32,731 nt of DNA from assembly GCA_021795095.1 (NCBI GenBank), contig JAJYPU010000008.1:1-32731 (forward strand), in the 5' to 3' direction. Source of the stretch: Actinomycetes bacterium. Lineage in GTDB: Bacteria; Actinomycetota; Acidimicrobiia; Acidimicrobiales; RAAP-2. A model generated the notes under the pieces. That model did no database searches. It was not told where the DNA came from and was given only the letters and a program-made list of their open reading frames with translations. The translations under genes were made by a program, and so were the position numbers. Shown piece after piece: positions 24,050 to 32,578 of this stretch. Within the stretch, counting starts at the first letter, position 1. Every line of letters begins with the position of its first letter.

Positions 24050-24768
24050 CCGCGTCACACCAGCCCGTGGTTCGGGTGCTCCTCGTCGAGGACGAGGAGT
24101 CCTTCATCGACGCGCTGAGCGTCGGACTCGCCCGCGAGGGGTTCGACGTGACCGTCGCGCGTGACGGCGCCGAAGGGGCCGCGCGCTTCGCCGCTGGCGA
24201 GTTCGACATCGTGCTCTTGGACCTCATGCTGCCCAAGATGAGCGGGCTCGACCTCTGCCGCGAGATCCGCCTGAGCAGTGACGTCCCGATCATCATCGTA
24301 AGCGCGAAGGGCGAGGAGGTCGACATGGTCCTGCTCCTCGAGATCGGGGCCGACGACTACGTGACCAAGCCGTACCGGCTGCGCGAGCTCGTCGCACGGA
24401 TGCGCGCGGTCCTGCGCCGACGTGAGCACCCGGTCGACCTCGACGGCGAGGAGGCCTCGATCCAGCGCGGTCCCGTGCGACTCGACATCGACGCCCGGCG
24501 CTGCTTCATCGGAACCGACGAGGTCAAGTTGCGCAAGAAGGAGTTCGCGCTGCTGCGCCTGCTCATGGAGAACCCGGGGCGCGTGCTGACCCGCGAGGTC
24601 CTCATCGACCGGGTGTGGGGCCACGACTACGTCGGCGATACCAAGACCCTCGACGTCCACATCAAGCGACTCCGTAGCCTGATAGAGACCGAACCCAAAG
24701 CGCCCCGCTACATCACCACCGTGCGCGGCGTCGGCTATCGGTTCGAGGTCACCCGCGACGAGGGCTGA
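24046..24768 (+). CDS. regX3: RegX3-like OmpR-family response regulator
   Basis: A 240-residue regulator with a receiver domain (acidic pocket EDEE, phosphoacceptor D59 in LLDLMLP, K in VTKPY) and a C-terminal OmpR/PhoB winged helix (RKKEFALLRLLMENPGRVLTREVLIDRVWG...TLDVHIKRLRSLIE...TVRGVGYRF). VEDEESFIDALS at the start is very like RegX3. It should be phosphorylated by the upstream kinase and bind promoter direct repeats. The GTG start overlaps the senX3 stop (GTGA). Its 3' end overlaps the convergent serS by 20 bp. Confidence 0.93.
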   Translation: MTASHQPVVRVLLVEDEESFIDALSVGLAREGFDVTVARDGAEGAARFAAGEFDIVLLDLMLPKMSGLDLCREIRLSSDVPIIIVSAKGEEVDMVLLLEIGADDYVTKPYRLRELVARMRAVLRRREHPVDLDGEEASIQRGPVRLDIDARRCFIGTDEVKLRKKEFALLRLLMENPGRVLTREVLIDRVWGHDYVGDTKTLDVHIKRLRSLIETEPKAPRYITTVRGVGYRFEVTRDEG

Positions 24769-26053
24769 TCGTCGTCGAACCGAGGTAAGGCGCGAGCACC
24801 GACGGCAACTCGACCGACCCGTCGGACTGACGATACGTCTCGACGAGCGCGGCCCAGATCCTCGCCCACGCGAGCGCCGAGCCGTTCACCGTGTGCACCA
24901 GCGCGGTTGAGCCGTCCTCGCGGCGGTAACGGACGTTGGCGCGCCGGGCCTGATAGTCACGGAACCAACTCACCGACGAGACCTCCAGCCATCGGTCGAC
25001 GCCAGGGCTGTAGACCTCGAGGTCGAACGTACGCGCCGAGGACGTCCCGAGGTCACCGGCGCACAGGTCGAGCACCCGGTAGGTCAGACCGAGTTCGCGC
25101 AGCAGCGACTCCGCGCGCGCGAGTATGTCGGCGTGCGCGTCGGCCGCCTGGTCGGGCGCGCAGTACGCGAAGAGCTCTACCTTGTCGAACTCGTGGACCC
25201 GCAGGAGCCCCCGGGTGTCTCGACCGGCCGCCCCGGCCTCGCGTCGGAAGCACGCGGTGAGCGCGGTCATGCGAATCGGGAGCTGGGACTCGTCGATGAT
25301 TTCGCCGCGCAACATCGAGGTGAGTGGCACCTCGGCCGTCGGGATCGCCCACAGCCCGTCGCGCTCGATGGCGTACATGTCATCAGCCGATTTGGGCAGG
25401 TGACCCGTCGAGACCATGGTCTCGGTCAAGGCGAAGGTCGGGGGACGGATCTCCTCGTAGTCGGGCGTGTGCCGATCGAGCGCGAAGGCGCCCAGTGCCC
25501 GCACGAGCCGCGAACCCACGCCGCGGAAGAGCGGGAACATCGATCCGGCGAGCTTTGCCCCCGACTCGAGATCCAAGATGTCCAGTTGGGCGCCGATCTC
25601 CCAGTGCGGGACCCGTTGGTGCTCTTCGAACGTCGGGAACGGTGCCCCGTCGTCCATCGCGACCCACCACTGGCGCAGCACAACGTTGTCGTGCTCGTCC
25701 ACACCGTCGGGCGCATCGGGGGCGGGCAGGTTCGGCAACTGCAGCAGCAGATCCCGCAGACGACCGGCCACCAACTCGACCGACGCTGACGCTTGACGCT
25801 CTTCATCGCCGAGGTCACGGCTGACAGCCGCCAACTCCTCGGCTCGGGCCAGGTCCTTCTGACGACGCGCCTCACCGACCTGGCGCGACAGCGACTTGAT
25901 GTCAGCACGCAACCGCTCGGTCTCTTGGAGCAGCCGACGGTGCTCGGTGTCCAGGGCCGCCACGTCGTCGAGGGTCGACGGCGCCACCCCCCGACGGGCC
26001 AGGGCGTCCTTGACGACGTCAGGTTCACGACGCAGTTGAGCGAGATCGATCAC
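24749..26053 (-). CDS. serS: Seryl-tRNA synthetase
   Basis: A 434-residue class II synthetase that charges tRNA-Ser. An N-terminal tRNA-binding coiled coil (about 30-105: LDTEHRRLLQETERLRADIKSLSRQVGEARRQKDLARAEEL) is followed by the catalytic core with TAEVPLTSMLRGEII, motif 2 (RMTALTACFRREAGAAGRDTRGLLRVHEFDKVE) and motif 3 (NGSALAWARIWAALVETYR). The length is normal. The start is GTG at 26053, 6 nt after TAGGCT on the minus strand, so leaderless. It is the only essential translation enzyme in the window, and it is divergent from the ABC exporter. Confidence 0.97.
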   Translation of the reverse strand: MIDLAQLRREPDVVKDALARRGVAPSTLDDVAALDTEHRRLLQETERLRADIKSLSRQVGEARRQKDLARAEELAAVSRDLGDEERQASASVELVAGRLRDLLLQLPNLPAPDAPDGVDEHDNVVLRQWWVAMDDGAPFPTFEEHQRVPHWEIGAQLDILDLESGAKLAGSMFPLFRGVGSRLVRALGAFALDRHTPDYEEIRPPTFALTETMVSTGHLPKSADDMYAIERDGLWAIPTAEVPLTSMLRGEIIDESQLPIRMTALTACFRREAGAAGRDTRGLLRVHEFDKVELFAYCAPDQAADAHADILARAESLLRELGLTYRVLDLCAGDLGTSSARTFDLEVYSPGVDRWLEVSSVSWFRDYQARRANVRYRREDGSTALVHTVNGSALAWARIWAALVETYRQSDGSVELPSVLAPYLGSTTISPRRG

Positions 26054-26059
26054 GTCTTG

Positions 26060-26065
26060 AGCCTA
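26060..26065 (-). promoter_or_regulatory. -10 box of leaderless serS promoter
   Basis: TAGGCT on the minus strand lies exactly 6 nt before the GTG at 26053. The identical box and spacing occur at ctaA (29263-29268). Confidence 0.55.
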
Positions 26066-26121
26066 CCGAGGCACGATCGGTCGGCCACGATGACCTCGCC
26101 GTCCCAGTAGTTTCGTTGGTT

Positions 26122-27027
26122 GTGAGTCACGCCGTCGAGGTCACCGGGTTGCGCGTCGCGTTCGGCGGGCTCTACGCCGTCGACGGCGTGAGCCTCACCG
26201 TCGACTACGGCGAGGTCCTGGCCCTGCTCGGCCCGAATGGCGCCGGTAAGACCACGTTGGTCGAGACGCTCCTCGGATTCCGCGAACCCGACGACGGGAC
26301 GGTGCGGATCCACGGCTTGGATCCTCGGCGCGCCCACGACGAGGTCGTCGTACGCACCGGAGCGCTCCTGCAGCGAGGTGGGGTCTGGTTCCCGATGACG
26401 CCCACGCAGGTCCTGGCCCTGACCGCGACCTACTACGACGCGCCACGCGACCACGAGGGCCTGCTCGACCTGCTCGATCTTCGCCGATGCGCCGCGACAC
26501 CCTGGCGACGGCTCTCGGGTGGCGAACAGCAGCGCACGCTGCTCGCATTGGCCCTCATCGCCCGGCCCCGAGTCCTCGTGCTCGACGAGCCGACGACCGC
26601 CGTCGACCCTGAAGGTCGACAAGTGATCCGATCAATCATCGCCGCGGAGGCCGAACGCGGTTGTGCGATCTTGATCACGACCCACGAGTTGACCGAGGCC
26701 GAGCGCATGGCGAACCGCCTCGTGCTGATGCACCGCGGTGCCGTCGTCGCCGAGGGGACCCTCGACGAGTTGTCAGGCGAGCCCGAGCTCGTCATCGAGA
26801 CGAGTGCCCCGGTCGACGCGGCGTCCCTCGCGCAACGACTCGGGTGCGTCGTCACCAACGAGTCGCCAACGCGGCTGCGCTGTCGCATCGCGTCCAGTCC
26901 CGAACGGGTGGCCCTGGTGAGCGCTCTGCTCGTCGAGCGGGGCGTCCAACTCGTCTCGCTGCGCACGCGCGCCTCGCTTGAGGAGCGCTACCTCGACCTC
27001 ATCGCCGAGGAACGGAGTCTCCCGTGA
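26122..27027 (+). CDS. ABC-2 type exporter, ATP-binding protein
   Basis: A 301-residue nucleotide-binding subunit. Walker A is GPNGAGKT, the Q loop follows in TGALLQRGG, the signature is LSGGEQQR, Walker B is VLVLDEP, and the switch histidine is in TTHELTEAE. A C-terminal region of about 90 residues (VIETSAPVDAASLAQRLG...) is typical of drug- and antibiotic-type ABC-2 exporters. GTG at 26122 is used; TTG at 26116 is in frame. A TAGTTT box lies 8 nt upstream, so this may also be leaderless. It overlaps the permease start (GTGA). Such an ABC pair beside ctaA/ctaB is, from memory, a recurring actinobacterial arrangement. Substrate unknown. Confidence 0.9.
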   Translation: MSHAVEVTGLRVAFGGLYAVDGVSLTVDYGEVLALLGPNGAGKTTLVETLLGFREPDDGTVRIHGLDPRRAHDEVVVRTGALLQRGGVWFPMTPTQVLALTATYYDAPRDHEGLLDLLDLRRCAATPWRRLSGGEQQRTLLALALIARPRVLVLDEPTTAVDPEGRQVIRSIIAAEAERGCAILITTHELTEAERMANRLVLMHRGAVVAEGTLDELSGEPELVIETSAPVDAASLAQRLGCVVTNESPTRLRCRIASSPERVALVSALLVERGVQLVSLRTRASLEERYLDLIAEERSLP

Positions 27028-27755
27028 GGGCGTGGTGGGCCCAGACCCGGGCCGAAGTACGCATGACGGTCCGCCGCGGCGAGACGCTGCTGCTCACGAT
27101 CGCGATCCCGGTGCTCCTGCTCGTCTTCTTCTCGCTGGCCCGGGTGACCGCGAGTCCCACCGTGCACCGCGTCGACTTCATCGCTCCCGGGATCATCGCC
27201 CTCTCGGTGCTCTCGACCGCCATGGTGGCGCTCTCGATCGCGACCGGTTTCGAGCGTTCCTTTGGCGTGCTGCGCCGTCTCTACGTGACCCCCCTCGGGC
27301 GTCGTCGCCTGATCGGCGCGAAGATCGCCGGGGTGCTGGTCACCGAGGTGATCCAGGTCGCCGTCGTCGCAGTGGTCGCCGTGGGACTCGGCTGGCGCCC
27401 GCACGGTGGCGTCCACGGGGCCATGGCTGTCGTCCTCGTGATCCTGCTCGGCTCCATGGGACTCGCCGGCATCGGGCTCGGTCTCGCCGGGTGGCTTCGA
27501 GCCGAGGTGAACCTCGCCGCGAGCAACGGACTCTACCTCGTCCTACTGCTGCTCTCGGGCATCGTCGTACCGGTGACGTCGCTGCCGAGTCTCGTCGGAC
27601 GAATCGCGGTGGCGCTCCCCTCGGGAGCCCTCGCGGAGGCGCTGCACCGGATCCTCGGACTCGGCCTCAACCCGACGGGCGGTGATTGGCTCTCACTCGT
27701 GCTCTGGGCGTGCGGCGCGCCACTGCTCGCCGCCCGGACCTTCCGCTTCGACTGA
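27024..27755 (+). CDS. ABC-2 type exporter, permease
   Basis: A 243-residue membrane subunit with six hydrophobic helices (about 22-40, 52-76, 99-125, 132-155, 166-185, 218-236) and the ABC-2 signature region ATGFERSFGVLRRLYVTPLGRRRLIGAKI after the second helix. It pairs with the ATPase just upstream (GTGA overlap at 27024). The gene ends 22 bp from the convergent TlpA-like gene. Confidence 0.9.
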   Translation: MRAWWAQTRAEVRMTVRRGETLLLTIAIPVLLLVFFSLARVTASPTVHRVDFIAPGIIALSVLSTAMVALSIATGFERSFGVLRRLYVTPLGRRRLIGAKIAGVLVTEVIQVAVVAVVAVGLGWRPHGGVHGAMAVVLVILLGSMGLAGIGLGLAGWLRAEVNLAASNGLYLVLLLLSGIVVPVTSLPSLVGRIAVALPSGALAEALHRILGLGLNPTGGDWLSLVLWACGAPLLAARTFRFD

Positions 27756-27777
27756 TCCGACGCGCCCGAGAGTACGG

Positions 27778-28341
27778 CTAACTGTTGATCGCCGCGACGT
27801 CGCTCGCGAACTGCGCGGGAGTGATCTTGCCGATGACCACGTTGGCGACCTTCCCCTGGGCGTTCACGAAGACGGTGTCGGGGATGGCCTGCAGTTGGAA
27901 CGAGGCGGCCACGGTGCTGTTCGGGTCGAACGCCACAGGGAAGGGAACAGCGTCGTGGTGCACGAAGGCGAGCGCGGCGCGGCGCTGGTCACTCGTGTCG
28001 ATGCCGATCACCCGCACCGAGCCAGTCGAGTGGTCCGACAGGTAGGCGACCAGGTGTGGGAGTTCCGCACGACAGGGCGCGCAGTAGCTCGCCATGAAGA
28101 CCATCACGGTGGGATGTCCCGTGGCGTACGGGGCTGTCACCGAGCTCCCCGAGAGCGTGGGCAACGTGAAGGTGCTCGCCTCGGTGCCGACCAGGGCGTT
28201 GGCCGACGAGCGACCACCGGTCAGGAGCGAGACCACGACAATCAGCGCGACCGCGACCGCCGTACCGATGCCCAACGAGACGAACATCATCGGCGAGGGG
28301 TGCCCCCGCCGCCACTTTTCAACGAGCTTTGACAAGGACAT
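27778..28341 (-). CDS. TlpA/ResA-like membrane-anchored thioredoxin
   Basis: A 187-residue protein: a short cytoplasmic N-terminus, one transmembrane anchor (about 20-42), then an extracytoplasmic thioredoxin fold with active site CAPC (MASYCAPCRAELPHL) and the cis-proline loop QAIPDTVFV. It should reduce or exchange disulfides outside the membrane, as ResA/CcmG/TlpA proteins do in heme-protein and cytochrome-oxidase assembly. The neighbouring ctaB and ctaA fit this. The start is ATG at 28341, within the 3' end of ctaB (23-bp overlap), implying co-transcription; ATG codons at 28359 or near the anchor are alternatives. Confidence 0.88.
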   Translation of the reverse strand: MSLSKLVEKWRRGHPSPMMFVSLGIGTAVAVALIVVVSLLTGGRSSANALVGTEASTFTLPTLSGSSVTAPYATGHPTVMVFMASYCAPCRAELPHLVAYLSDHSTGSVRVIGIDTSDQRRAALAFVHHDAVPFPVAFDPNSTVAASFQLQAIPDTVFVNAQGKVANVVIGKITPAQFASDVAAINS

Positions 28342-29233
28342 CCACCGCCATGAGTACAAAGAGGGCCGTCAGGTAGGTAATCGAGAAGTGGAACAAGCGC
28401 ATGGCCTCCCCCGCGTCGGCGCGGTTGTGGACCGCGTGGCGGAAGAGGCGCATCGCGTAGAAGGTAAAGAACCCACCGAGCACCATCGACGAGACGGCGT
28501 AGATCCATCCCAAGTGGGCGACGGGTCCGATGAGCACCGTCAGCACCCACATGATGACGGTGTAGACCAGGATTTCAAGGGTCGTGCGGCGAAGCGACGC
28601 GACCACCGGCATCATCGGCACGTGGGCGGCGCTGTAGTCGTCCCGGTAGCGCACGGCCAATGCCCAGAAGTGCGGTGGTGTCCAGATGAAGACCACGAGG
28701 AACAGCAGCACCGGCGTCCACGAGAGGCTGCCCGTGACGGCGGCCCAACCCACGAGTACGGGCACCGCGCCCGCGGCGCCACCGATGACGATGTTCTGCT
28801 TGCTGCGACGTTTCAACCAGATCGTGTAGACGAACACGTAGAAGAGCATCGCCGCGACCGCGAGCCACGCCGCGAGCAGGTTCACCCAGACCGCGAGGAC
28901 GGCGAAGGCGACCACCTCGAGTGCTACCGCGAAGACCGTCGCGGCGCGAGGGCTCATGACGCCGCGCACGAGGGGGCGGCGTTTGGTGCGTTCCATGATG
29001 GCGTCGATGTCGCGATCGATGACCATGTTGAACGCGTTGGCCCCGGCCGCTGCGAGCGTCCCACCGATCAGGGTGTCGACTACGAGCCAGAGCCCGGGTA
29101 TGGCGTTGGCCGCGACGACCATCGTCGGAATCGTGGTCACCAGCAATAGTTCGATGATCCGCGGCTTGGTGAGTGCGAGGTAGCCCTTCAGCACGTCCGT
29201 GGTCGAAAAACCCTTCGACACCTCAATGGTCAT
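28319..29233 (-). CDS. ctaB: Heme O synthase (protoheme IX farnesyltransferase)
   Basis: A 304-residue UbiA-superfamily membrane enzyme that attaches a farnesyl group to heme B to give heme O. It has about nine helices. The first aspartate-rich, Mg-diphosphate-binding motif is NMVIDRDIDAIMERTKRRPLVRG, preceded by LTKPRIIELLL; the second conserved region is YTIWLKRRSKQNIVIGGAAGAVPVLVGWAA, followed by IWTPPHFWALAVRYRDDY. All are diagnostic for CtaB/CyoE. The start is ATG at 29233, 7 nt after a TAGACT box. It is divergent from ctaA, which uses its product, and co-directional with the thioredoxin downstream. Confidence 0.96.
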   Translation of the reverse strand: MTIEVSKGFSTTDVLKGYLALTKPRIIELLLVTTIPTMVVAANAIPGLWLVVDTLIGGTLAAAGANAFNMVIDRDIDAIMERTKRRPLVRGVMSPRAATVFAVALEVVAFAVLAVWVNLLAAWLAVAAMLFYVFVYTIWLKRRSKQNIVIGGAAGAVPVLVGWAAVTGSLSWTPVLLFLVVFIWTPPHFWALAVRYRDDYSAAHVPMMPVVASLRRTTLEILVYTVIMWVLTVLIGPVAHLGWIYAVSSMVLGGFFTFYAMRLFRHAVHNRADAGEAMRLFHFSITYLTALFVLMAVDVLVKAR

Positions 29234-29240
29234 GGGTGGC

Positions 29241-29246
29241 AGTCTA
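29241..29246 (-). promoter_or_regulatory. -10 box of leaderless ctaB promoter
   Basis: TAGACT on the minus strand lies 7 nt before the ATG at 29233. It is only 16 bp from the divergent ctaA -10, so the two promoters share the same short region. Confidence 0.5.
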
Positions 29247-29262
29247 GAAGTGCCGCCTTACG

Positions 29263-29268
29263 TAGGCT
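29263..29268 (+). promoter_or_regulatory. -10 box of leaderless ctaA promoter
   Basis: TAGGCT ends 6 nt before the GTG at 29275. No other ribosome-binding signal is needed to explain this start. Confidence 0.5.
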
Positions 29269-29274
29269 GCGGGG

Positions 29275-30204
29275 GTGACCTCGACGCCCCGATTCCGTGT
29301 CCCGCCACCGAAGTTCCGCTGGTTCGCCTTCAGTTCGTTTCTCTCGATGATCGTGATCGTGCTCACCGGCGGCGCCGTTCGTCTGACCGGCTCGGGGCTC
29401 GGCTGTCCGGACTGGCCCACCTGTTACAGCCATCAGATCACCGGTTCGTGGTCGATACACCCCCTGATCGAATACACGAACCGGATCGTCACCATCGTCC
29501 TCGTGATCGTGACCGGCGTGACCTTCGTCGCGGCGTGGCTGCGCACCGAGCGACGACGTGACCTCATTGGTTTCTCCGGTCTCTTGGTGCTCGGTGTGGT
29601 CGCCGATGCCATCCTCGGCGCCTTCGTCGTCTACTCCAAGCTCAATCCGTGGCTGGTCTCGCTCCACATGATCCTGTCGCTCGCGATGGTCGTGGTCGGG
29701 GCCATCCTCTATCACCGCTCGAAGTACGTCTACGGTCCCGGCACGCGCGCGGACGTGCGCGACCCGCACTTCCGTCTCATCGCGCGCCTGCTCTGGATCC
29801 CGTTCGTCCTCGTCCTCTTCGCGGGCACCGCCACCACCGGCTCGGGCCCCCACGCCGGTGCGGCGCAGGGCCAACTCGTGGCTCGGCGCCTGCCGTTCGC
29901 CTTCGCCGACGCCGCCTGGGTCCACTCGGTGCTCGCCGTGCTCTTCCTCGGATTGGTGAGTGGACTCGTTTTCGCGATCTGGCGTAGCGGCGTCCCCGAC
30001 GCGCTGCGCCTGGGCGTGCGTCGACTCGTGATCATCGCGCTCATCCAGGCAGTCATCGGCTTTGTCCAGTACGTGACCCACGTTCCAGTCGTCCTCGTCG
30101 AGCTGCACATCGCCGGAGCGGTCTCGCTGTGCATAGGCGTTACTCAGTTTCACCTGCGCCAGACCGCGCGCGACCGAGTGCCAGGAACTAGAACGGTGGC
30201 GTGA
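29275..30204 (+). CDS. ctaA: Heme A synthase (COX15/CtaA)
   Basis: A 309-residue eight-helix membrane protein that oxidises heme O to heme A for cytochrome c oxidase. The N-terminal half shows LTGGAVRLTGSGLGCPDWPTCY, with the paired extracytoplasmic cysteines, then IEYTNRIVT and LHMILSLAMV. The second half has TGSGPHAG, VHSVLAVLF and VELHIAGAVS, with conserved heme-ligand histidines. The first-helix ligand position reads N (EYTNR) where Bacillus CtaA has H; actinobacterial homologues commonly show N there as far as I recall. The start is GTG at 29275. Divergent from ctaB by 41 bp. Confidence 0.95.
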   Translation: MTSTPRFRVPPPKFRWFAFSSFLSMIVIVLTGGAVRLTGSGLGCPDWPTCYSHQITGSWSIHPLIEYTNRIVTIVLVIVTGVTFVAAWLRTERRRDLIGFSGLLVLGVVADAILGAFVVYSKLNPWLVSLHMILSLAMVVVGAILYHRSKYVYGPGTRADVRDPHFRLIARLLWIPFVLVLFAGTATTGSGPHAGAAQGQLVARRLPFAFADAAWVHSVLAVLFLGLVSGLVFAIWRSGVPDALRLGVRRLVIIALIQAVIGFVQYVTHVPVVLVELHIAGAVSLCIGVTQFHLRQTARDRVPGTRTVA

Positions 30205-30303
30205 CTAGTCTGCGTCGCGCGTCGTTGCGAAGTAACCTCACGGACACGACGCTCGTGCTGCAAGACTGGGCACCTCGGATCTAGTTGGGAGGAACGAGCA
30301 AGC

Positions 30304-30486
30304 ATGGCTTATCTCTGGTCGTTAGCGGCCCTGATACCGCTCAATAACTACGGGCACTACATCCACTGGGGCGTGATCAACATCTCGGTAGCGAACTTCA
30401 TCGTCATCGTGTTGATGATCATCACCTTCGTCGCCGCGCTGTTCCTGCCGTTCCCCGGTCGCAGCCGCCGTAAGGAGAGCCGATGA
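30304..30486 (+). CDS. Small single-span membrane protein at head of cytochrome b operon
   Basis: A 60-residue protein: MAYLWSLAALIPLNNYGHYIHWGVINISVANFIV then one strong helix (about 29-50) and a basic end, PFPGRSRRKESR. ATG at 30304 has GGGAGGA upstream, and its TGA overlaps the ATG of the cytochrome b gene (ATGA). The HYIHWG stretch and the position suggest a small subunit of a membrane complex with the next two proteins. No family recognised. Confidence 0.7.
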   Translation: MAYLWSLAALIPLNNYGHYIHWGVINISVANFIVIVLMIITFVAALFLPFPGRSRRKESR

Positions 30487-31109
30487 GTACCACCGAGATC
30501 GATCGGCAGTGGACGACGCGCCTGCGCAAGCGCGCGACGGGCCACCTGCCCCCCGAGAAGCTGCTACCAGACACGCAGCCGGCCTACGTTTCCTCGTGGA
30601 TCTACGTCTTCGGTGTAACGACACTCGCGGCGCTGATGATGGTCATCCTGTCTGGGATTATCCTGGCGATCCGCGGCCCGCAGTGGTGGCACTCGTCGTC
30701 GATCGGTCACTTCGTGAACTCGACGCACCTCTGGAGTGTTGAGATCTTCTTCTTCGCGATGATCGTGCACCTGTGGGGCAAGTTCTTCATGGCCGCCTGG
30801 CGTGGCGGACGGTCCCTGACCTGGGTAACCGGTGTCGTCACGTTCCTCGCGTCCGTCGGAACCGCCTTCACGGGGTATGTCTCGCAAACGAACTTCGACT
30901 CGCAGTGGATCTCCACCCAAGCCAAGGACGGCATCAACGCCACCGGCGCGGGGTCGATCTTCAACGTGTTGAACCTCGGACAGATGCTGATGTGGCACAT
31001 CGTCTTGCTGCCGCTTGTCGCTGTGCTGCTGACGGCCATCCACGTGTTGATGGTACGGGTCAAGGGCGTCGTCCCCCCGTTTGAAGAGCAGAACGGAGCC
31101 GCCAAGTGA
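30483..31109 (+). CDS. Cytochrome b/b6-type di-heme membrane protein (N-terminal domain only)
   Basis: A 208-residue protein with four transmembrane helices that corresponds to the N-terminal half of cytochrome b. Two histidine pairs for two b hemes are visible: STHLWSVEIFFFAMIVH (14 apart) and WHIVLLPLVAVLLTAIH (15 apart). The 14/15 spacing is that of cytochrome b6 and of Firmicutes QcrB rather than the 14/14 of mitochondrial cytochrome b. GYVSQTNFDSQW follows helix 3. There is no PEWY-bearing C-terminal half here. It is translated in a chain with the genes on both sides (4-bp overlaps). No Rieske or cytochrome c gene is in view, so its electron partners are unknown. Confidence 0.85.
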   Translation: MSTTEIDRQWTTRLRKRATGHLPPEKLLPDTQPAYVSSWIYVFGVTTLAALMMVILSGIILAIRGPQWWHSSSIGHFVNSTHLWSVEIFFFAMIVHLWGKFFMAAWRGGRSLTWVTGVVTFLASVGTAFTGYVSQTNFDSQWISTQAKDGINATGAGSIFNVLNLGQMLMWHIVLLPLVAVLLTAIHVLMVRVKGVVPPFEEQNGAAK

Positions 31110-32047
31110 GCACGAAGCCATTTCGCCCCGACGTGGATGCGCCCGAGTACAAGGGCAAATATGTCCCCTACGACATCATCAAAGAAGGCACCATCGCGAT
31201 CATCGTGGTGGGGCTGCTCGTGGTCCTGCTCGCCACGCTCTTCGGCTCGCCCGACGAACGCGCGATCACGGTCAAGGCGTGGTCGAACGCCGACCCGATC
31301 GACTTCGCCACCACCGCACTCGGCGAGCTGAACGGGTCAACCGTCACCGCCCAGTACGGGGCGCCGTACAACACCGCGGCACCGGGTCAGAACCTCGGTC
31401 CCCTGAGGCTCGCCCAGTTCGCTGGTGTGACGATTCCCGTCAACACGGTCCGAGACTTCGTCATCAACCCGCTCTCGAGCTTGCCTTACGACAAGTCGCT
31501 GAGCGCCGCACTCACCGAGTGGAAGGGTGCGAACGCCTCCCAACAGAAGTCGTGGGTGTCGAACTACACGGCGAGCGCGTCGAAGATGACCTGGAGCAAC
31601 GGACAGATCGATGTACCGGCGACTAATGCCGGGCCGGTGCCGGAACTGATCAACAAGTTGACCTCGATGGCCCGATCGGGTGCACTCGACCAGGCCCTCG
31701 TGACGGGGGGCGGTTTCTACACGACGAACTACACCAAGCCGCTGTTGTTCGTCGCTGATGGGACCTACCTCGCCAACCTGGCCCAGAAGCAGCACCTCCT
31801 GGGAAGCCAGTGGGGGATGATGAACGAGACGGGGAGCTACCCGGGCCAGGCGTGGCTGTGGCTCTACACCTTCTGGTACCAGGTGCCGCCGTTCAACTCC
31901 AGCACCAACGCCGACGTGCAGGTCTCGGCGCTGATGGGGCTGCTCTCGATTCTGCTCCTACTGCTGCCCTTCATCCCGGGCCTGCGGTCCATCCCGCGCA
32001 AGGTGAAGGTCTACCGACTGATCTGGCGCGAGCACTACAGCGGCTAG
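31106..32047 (+). CDS. Membrane-anchored protein with large extracytoplasmic domain, partner of cytochrome b
   Basis: A 313-residue protein. A short cytoplasmic segment (VDAPEYKGKYVPYDIIKEG) leads to a transmembrane helix (about 29-48), a loop beginning GSPDERAITVKAWSNADPIDFATTALGELNGS, a roughly 200-residue outer domain, and a final helix (about 270-290) followed by a basic tail, PRKVKVYRLIWREHY. It lies where a subunit IV or the C-terminal half of cytochrome b would be encoded, but the PEWY quinol-site motif is absent. AWLWLYTFWYQVPPF before the last helix may be interfacial. GTG at 31106 overlaps the cytochrome b stop. I recall similar gene pairs in other actinobacteria; function is not established to my knowledge. 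Confidence 0.7.
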   Translation: MSTKPFRPDVDAPEYKGKYVPYDIIKEGTIAIIVVGLLVVLLATLFGSPDERAITVKAWSNADPIDFATTALGELNGSTVTAQYGAPYNTAAPGQNLGPLRLAQFAGVTIPVNTVRDFVINPLSSLPYDKSLSAALTEWKGANASQQKSWVSNYTASASKMTWSNGQIDVPATNAGPVPELINKLTSMARSGALDQALVTGGGFYTTNYTKPLLFVADGTYLANLAQKQHLLGSQWGMMNETGSYPGQAWLWLYTFWYQVPPFNSSTNADVQVSALMGLLSILLLLLPFIPGLRSIPRKVKVYRLIWREHYSG

Positions 32048-32064
32048 CTATAGCGACCGTCTAG

Positions 32065-32100
32065 GACAAGACGCCGGGCAACTGGTCCCGGCGTCTTGTC
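32065..32100. terminator. Strong bidirectional terminator hairpin
   Basis: A perfect 14-bp inverted repeat (GACAAGACGCCGGG / CCCGGCGTCTTGTC) with an 8-nt loop lies 17 nt after the cytochrome operon and 10 nt after the stop of the convergent marR gene. It is positioned to end both transcripts. It has no T-tract. Confidence 0.75.
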
Positions 32101-32110
32101 GTCGTACGGG

Positions 32111-32572
32111 TCAGTCGCGGACGCTGGCGAGGTGGGCCAACACGACTGACGAGATAGTCGCCACCGCGTTCAGCTGTTCGGACGTGAGCAGGTCTACGAA
32201 GTTCTGGCGAACCGTCGCCACGTGTCCGGGCGCCGCGGCGTCGAGCGCGCGGCGACCCGCGTCGGTCAAGACCACGTAGGCGCCGCGCTGATCGGTGGGG
32301 CATCGTTGCTTCTCAACGAGACCGCGCTGGCGCATGCGGGCCACGTGGTGTGACGCCCGGCTCTTCTCCCACCCGAGCTCGTCACTCAACTCGACCACGC
32401 GGCACCGAACGTCCTCGTGGTCCGACAACGTGGTCAGCACGAGGTAGTCCGGGTACGAGAGACCGTCGGCTGCGAGCGCGCGGCCAAGCGTCGCGCTCAG
32501 CTGCAGGTTCATCAGCGCCAGGCCCTTCCACGCCGCGAGCTCGTCGGCACCGAGCCAGGTGATCTCACTCAT
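32111..32572 (-). CDS. MarR-family transcriptional regulator
   Basis: A 153-residue winged-helix regulator. The helix-turn-helix and wing read RVVELSDELGWEKSRASHHVARMRQRGLVEKQRCPTDQRGAYVVLTDAGRRAL, with the DxRxxxVxLTxxG wing signature in the form DQRGAYVVLTDAG. Flanking helices form the dimer interface. ATG at 32572 lies 6 nt after TAGACT, so the mRNA is probably leaderless. It is divergent from the dioxygenase-like gene, which is the likely target; MarR proteins usually repress a divergent neighbour and respond to a small, often aromatic, ligand. Confidence 0.93.
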   Translation of the reverse strand: MSEITWLGADELAAWKGLALMNLQLSATLGRALAADGLSYPDYLVLTTLSDHEDVRCRVVELSDELGWEKSRASHHVARMRQRGLVEKQRCPTDQRGAYVVLTDAGRRALDAAAPGHVATVRQNFVDLLTSEQLNAVATISSVVLAHLASVRD

Positions 32573-32578
32573 GGCTTC

